Assembly: GCA_024697705.1 (NCBI GenBank)
Contig: JAILFF010000011.1
Location: 1-6,720 of the forward strand
Direction: 5' to 3'
Length of the DNA stretch: 6,720 nt
DNA from: Ruminococcus sp.
GTDB taxonomy: Bacteria > Bacillota > Clostridia > Oscillospirales > Ruminococcaceae
Shown piece by piece: positions 5,279 to 6,720 of the stretch (the stretch's first letter is position 1; the number at the start of each line of letters is the position of its first letter). Both the position numbers and the translations under genes were made by a program. The notes beneath the pieces are model-generated. The model did no database searches. It worked only from the letters and a program-made list of their open reading frames with translations, and was not told the origin of the DNA.

Positions 5279-6277
5279 TCAAACCGACGAATGAGCCTTG
5301 ACGTACTCTACCACATCGTCAACCGTCGTGAACGCCAGTCCCACAACCGTGTCTGCGCAGCCGTAATAAATGGCTATCCTGCCCGTATCCTGATCGCAGA
5401 GAGTCGCGCATGGGAAGGTCACGTTCGGAACGTCGCCCACACATTCGTATATCTCCTGCGGGCTTATGAGGTATTCGGCGCATCTGTACTTGACCTTCCA
5501 GGGCTCTTCTGCGTCGAGTATGCAGGCGGAGAAGCTGTAAACAAAGCCGTTGCAGCTTTCAAGCACACCGTGATAGAAACAGAGCCAGCCTTCGGAAGTC
5601 TCTATCGGGATAGGACCTGCGCCGATCTTTTTGGACTCCCATGGCTTGAGGGGTCCCATAACGTGACGATGCTCGCCCCAGTATTTCATATCGGGCGACT
5701 GCGAAATGTACATATCGCCGAACGGAGTATGACCGCTGTCGGAAGGACGCGAGAACATCAGATACTTGTCATTTATCTTGCGGGGGAACAATACGCCGTT
5801 TCTGTTGAAAGGCAGAAAAGCGTTCTCGCACTGATAGAATGTCTTGAAATCAAACGTATAGCCGACGCCGATGGTCGGTTTCCAGCCGTAGGCGTTGCAC
5901 CATGTCACCCAATATCTGTCCTCAATGAAGCAAACTCTCGGGTCGTAGCCGTAGCCCCACTGATTGACTTCTTCGGTAGACTTGTCCGCCTGCACGAAAT
6001 GTATTCTCTCGGGATCGAGCTTCCAGTTTATGCCGTCGTCGGAAAAGCCCGCATGAAGCTCCATGTTCCTCGATTTGTCGTCGCATCTGAACACGCCCGC
6101 AAATTTGCCCTCGAAAGGTACGACCGCGCTGTTGAATATCGAGTTCGAGCAAGGGATAAGGTCTCTGGGGATAACCGGATTGGCGCTGTATCTCCATACG
6201 ACGTTGTTACAGCCCTCGGGCTTATCCTGCCAGGGCATATTGGGGATCGACTGACCGTTAATAACTTTTACGCTCAT
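5279..6277 (-). CDS. GH130 beta-1,4-mannooligosaccharide phosphorylase (RaMP2-like)
   Basis: This 332-residue protein without a signal peptide is a cytoplasmic five-bladed beta-propeller glycoside phosphorylase. GH130 enzymes use phosphate to release alpha-mannose 1-phosphate from the non-reducing end of beta-mannosides, saving ATP. Features seen are NPVIPRD (33-39), SNSIFNSAVVPF (44-55), VFRCDD with R64, SDDGINW (79-85), YDPR with D112 as the presumed proton donor, NRNGVLFPRK (158-167), KIGAGPIP (217-224) and FYHG (234-237) with likely phosphate-contacting K and H, and YYGCADT (304-310). Length and motifs resemble Ruminococcus albus RaMP2 (beta-1,4-mannooligosaccharide phosphorylase); the sister activity, mannosylglucose phosphorylase, is possible but those enzymes are usually longer. 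Fourteen cysteines fit a reducing cytoplasm. The start follows AAAGGCGG at 7 nt. No epimerase, transporter or mannanase gene adjoins it here, so the oligosaccharides must be imported by a system encoded elsewhere. Confidence 0.93.
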   Translation of the reverse strand: MSVKVINGQSIPNMPWQDKPEGCNNVVWRYSANPVIPRDLIPCSNSIFNSAVVPFEGKFAGVFRCDDKSRNMELHAGFSDDGINWKLDPERIHFVQADKSTEEVNQWGYGYDPRVCFIEDRYWVTWCNAYGWKPTIGVGYTFDFKTFYQCENAFLPFNRNGVLFPRKINDKYLMFSRPSDSGHTPFGDMYISQSPDMKYWGEHRHVMGPLKPWESKKIGAGPIPIETSEGWLCFYHGVLESCNGFVYSFSACILDAEEPWKVKYRCAEYLISPQEIYECVGDVPNVTFPCATLCDQDTGRIAIYYGCADTVVGLAFTTVDDVVEYVKAHSSV

Positions 6278-6383
6278 AGTATTTCCGCCTTTCTGTAATA
6301 AATCAACGATATAACGAACATCCGCACTTTAAGTGAGTACGGCAAAACTGTCAAAATTCTTCGGGTAGTTCCCCGTTTAAAAT

Positions 6384-6412
6384 ATATTACCACAAAACCG
6401 AAATTATTGCAA
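6384..6412 (-). promoter_or_regulatory. Putative promoter of the GH130 gene, with a 5'-end hairpin in the leader
   Basis: On the minus strand TTGCAA (6412-6407) and TAATAT (6389-6384) are 17 bp apart, each with two departures from consensus, so this is weaker than the other promoters here. The predicted start near 6377 leaves a leader of about 100 nt. Almost at its 5' end CGGG (6375-6372) can pair with CCCG (6365-6362), and a CACTT-T-AAGTG palindrome (6325-6335) follows. Such 5'-terminal stems often protect messages, but these are short. Confidence 0.55.
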
Positions 6413-6427
6413 GTGCCCCGCGTTTCG

Positions 6428-6461
6428 TGAAAACGATTAACATTTCAATGTAAACGATACC
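6428..6461. promoter_or_regulatory. Two operator-like boxes upstream of the GH130 promoter
   Basis: TGAAAACGATTAACA (6428-6442) matches the endoglucanase box at 12 of 15 positions; both fit TGAAAACGWTTWWCA. A second, weaker copy, TGTAAACGATACC (6449-6461), has its central CG exactly 21 bp from the first, two helical turns. Between them ACATT-TC-AATGT (6440-6451) forms a palindrome. The boxes lie 16 bp or more upstream of the proposed -35 box, which would suit activation or looping; if the true promoter lies further up they could block it instead. Regulator identity is inferred from shape only. Confidence 0.5.
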
Positions 6462-6589
6462 TTTTTAAGCTTTACAGAAAATTTACAAATTTCGGTCGGC
6501 GCAGCTTTCACCTATCGGACTTTAGGACGATCTGTTAATTATTTATTATTTAAATGAAATCAAAAGAATAAAATTTTTTCTGAATGTAC

Positions 6590-6618
6590 TTGACAATCCG
6601 TGGTTAATATGATATAAT
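6590..6618 (+). promoter_or_regulatory. Consensus promoter of the tRNA-Leu gene
   Basis: TTGACA (6590-6595) and TATAAT (6613-6618) are perfect boxes with a 17-bp spacer, about 30 bp upstream of the tRNA 5' end. The predicted start near 6625 leaves a short 5' leader for RNase P. The perfect boxes argue that the downstream RNA gene is expressed and not a decayed copy. Confidence 0.9.
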
Positions 6619-6647
6619 ATTATCTGTCAGATTTACAAAACATATAT

Positions 6648-6682
6648 GCCGCTGTGGTGGAATAGGCAGACACAAGGGACTT
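6648..6682 (+). tRNA. tRNA-Leu(UAA), 5' exon (acceptor strand to anticodon base 34)
   Basis: GCCGCTG (6648-6654) is the 5' acceptor strand, followed by TG (positions 8-9). The D arm has stem GTG/CAC (6657-6659, 6671-6673) and a loop with AGGCAGA. A26 and A27-A31 (AGGGA, 6675-6679) come next, then C32 U33 U34 (6680-6682). This matches bacterial tRNA-Leu throughout. After U34 the expected AAAATCCCT is absent. Read straight on, the anticodon would be TTG (not leucine) and the 3' strand GTTTG cannot pair with AGGGA. The simplest explanation is an intron after U34, giving anticodon UAA once joined to the 3' exon, which lies outside the window. The alternative is a broken tRNA gene. Confidence 0.82.
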
Positions 6683-6720
6683 TGATGTTTGTACTCATAG
6701 CAATATGAGTCTGCGGGTCA
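6683..6720 (+). ncRNA. Putative group I intron in tRNA-Leu(UAA), first 38 bases (P1 region)
   Basis: The 5' exon bases GGACTT (6677-6682) pair with GAGTCT (6707-6712): U6682.G6707 at the splice site, then U-A, C-G, A-U, G-C and G.U. A splice-site U.G pair is the hallmark of group I intron P1. After a two-base bulge (6683-6684) the helix continues as a P1 extension: 6685-6689 with 6702-6706, then 6691-6692 with 6700-6701 around a bulged U6690, closed by the loop ACTCATA. The position, between anticodon bases 34 and 35, is that of the cyanobacterial and plastid tRNA-Leu(UAA) group I intron. The catalytic core (P3-P8) and the 3' splice site are beyond the window, so the call rests on the insertion site and P1 alone. 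A competing hairpin exists at 6693-6710. Confidence 0.68.

Noticed and set aside
5087..6298. Long plus-strand open frame (403 codons) opposite the GH130 gene
   Set aside because: It starts inside the intergenic hairpin region, has no recognisable protein and mirrors the GH130 coding sequence. The GH130 frame has all family motifs.
6648..6720. A complete, uninterrupted tRNA with anticodon TTG and a long variable arm
   Set aside because: The anticodon stem would need AGGGA to pair with GTTTG, which fails, and GCGGGTCA does not match the usual GGTTC start of the T loop. The body is tRNA-Leu, for which TTG is not a valid anticodon. The intron reading explains the same bases better.

Overview
The window looks like chromosome of an anaerobic, fibre-degrading Clostridia member close to Ruminococcus (Oscillospiraceae). 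The reasons are a secreted GH5 endoglucanase with a modular tail, a GH130 mannoside phosphorylase resembling the Ruminococcus albus RaMP2 type, a class I cysteine desulfurase paired with thiI, purine-rich ribosome binding sites, and promoters with TTGACA/TATAAT boxes at 17-bp spacing. The genus is an inference from protein resemblance. No mobile element, CRISPR array or rRNA is visible.

Layout. At the left edge, on the minus strand, is the start of thiI (1-151), preceded by a cysteine desulfurase gene (222-1352) with its own consensus promoter (1386-1414). Next, also on the minus strand, is a 732-residue secreted GH5 endoglucanase (1598-3796). It has a strong terminator (1505-1544), a consensus promoter (3940-3968), an operator-like palindrome at the predicted transcription start (3918-3932), and a leader of about 137 nt that can fold. 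An AT-rich intergenic stretch of about 725 bp follows. Its right half is crowded with GTATC/GATAC inverted repeats around the promoter (4418-4446) of a plus-strand gene for a small sortase-anchored surface protein (4524-5048, LPITG signal), which ends in a textbook terminator. Converging on it is a minus-strand GH130 phosphorylase (5279-6277). Its upstream region carries a promoter and two operator-like boxes 21 bp apart, one of which matches the endoglucanase operator. At the right edge a perfect promoter (6590-6618) reads into a tRNA-Leu gene.

The genes form two functional themes. Thiol and sulfur transfer: the desulfurase probably supplies persulfide sulfur to ThiI for 4-thiouridine in tRNA. 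Plant polysaccharide use: the endoglucanase cuts beta-glucan or glucomannan outside the cell, and the GH130 enzyme phosphorolyses imported beta-mannosides in the cytoplasm. The matching 15-bp TGAAAACGWTTWWCA boxes suggest that one LacI/CcpA-type regulator controls both.

The most striking observation is at the right edge. The tRNA-Leu sequence is normal up to the first anticodon base (U34) and then departs completely. The following bases can form a group I intron P1 helix with the 5' exon, with the required U.G pair exactly at the U34 splice site. This is the insertion site of the classical cyanobacterial and plastid tRNA-Leu(UAA) intron. The window ends 38 bases into the putative intron, so the catalytic core cannot be seen.
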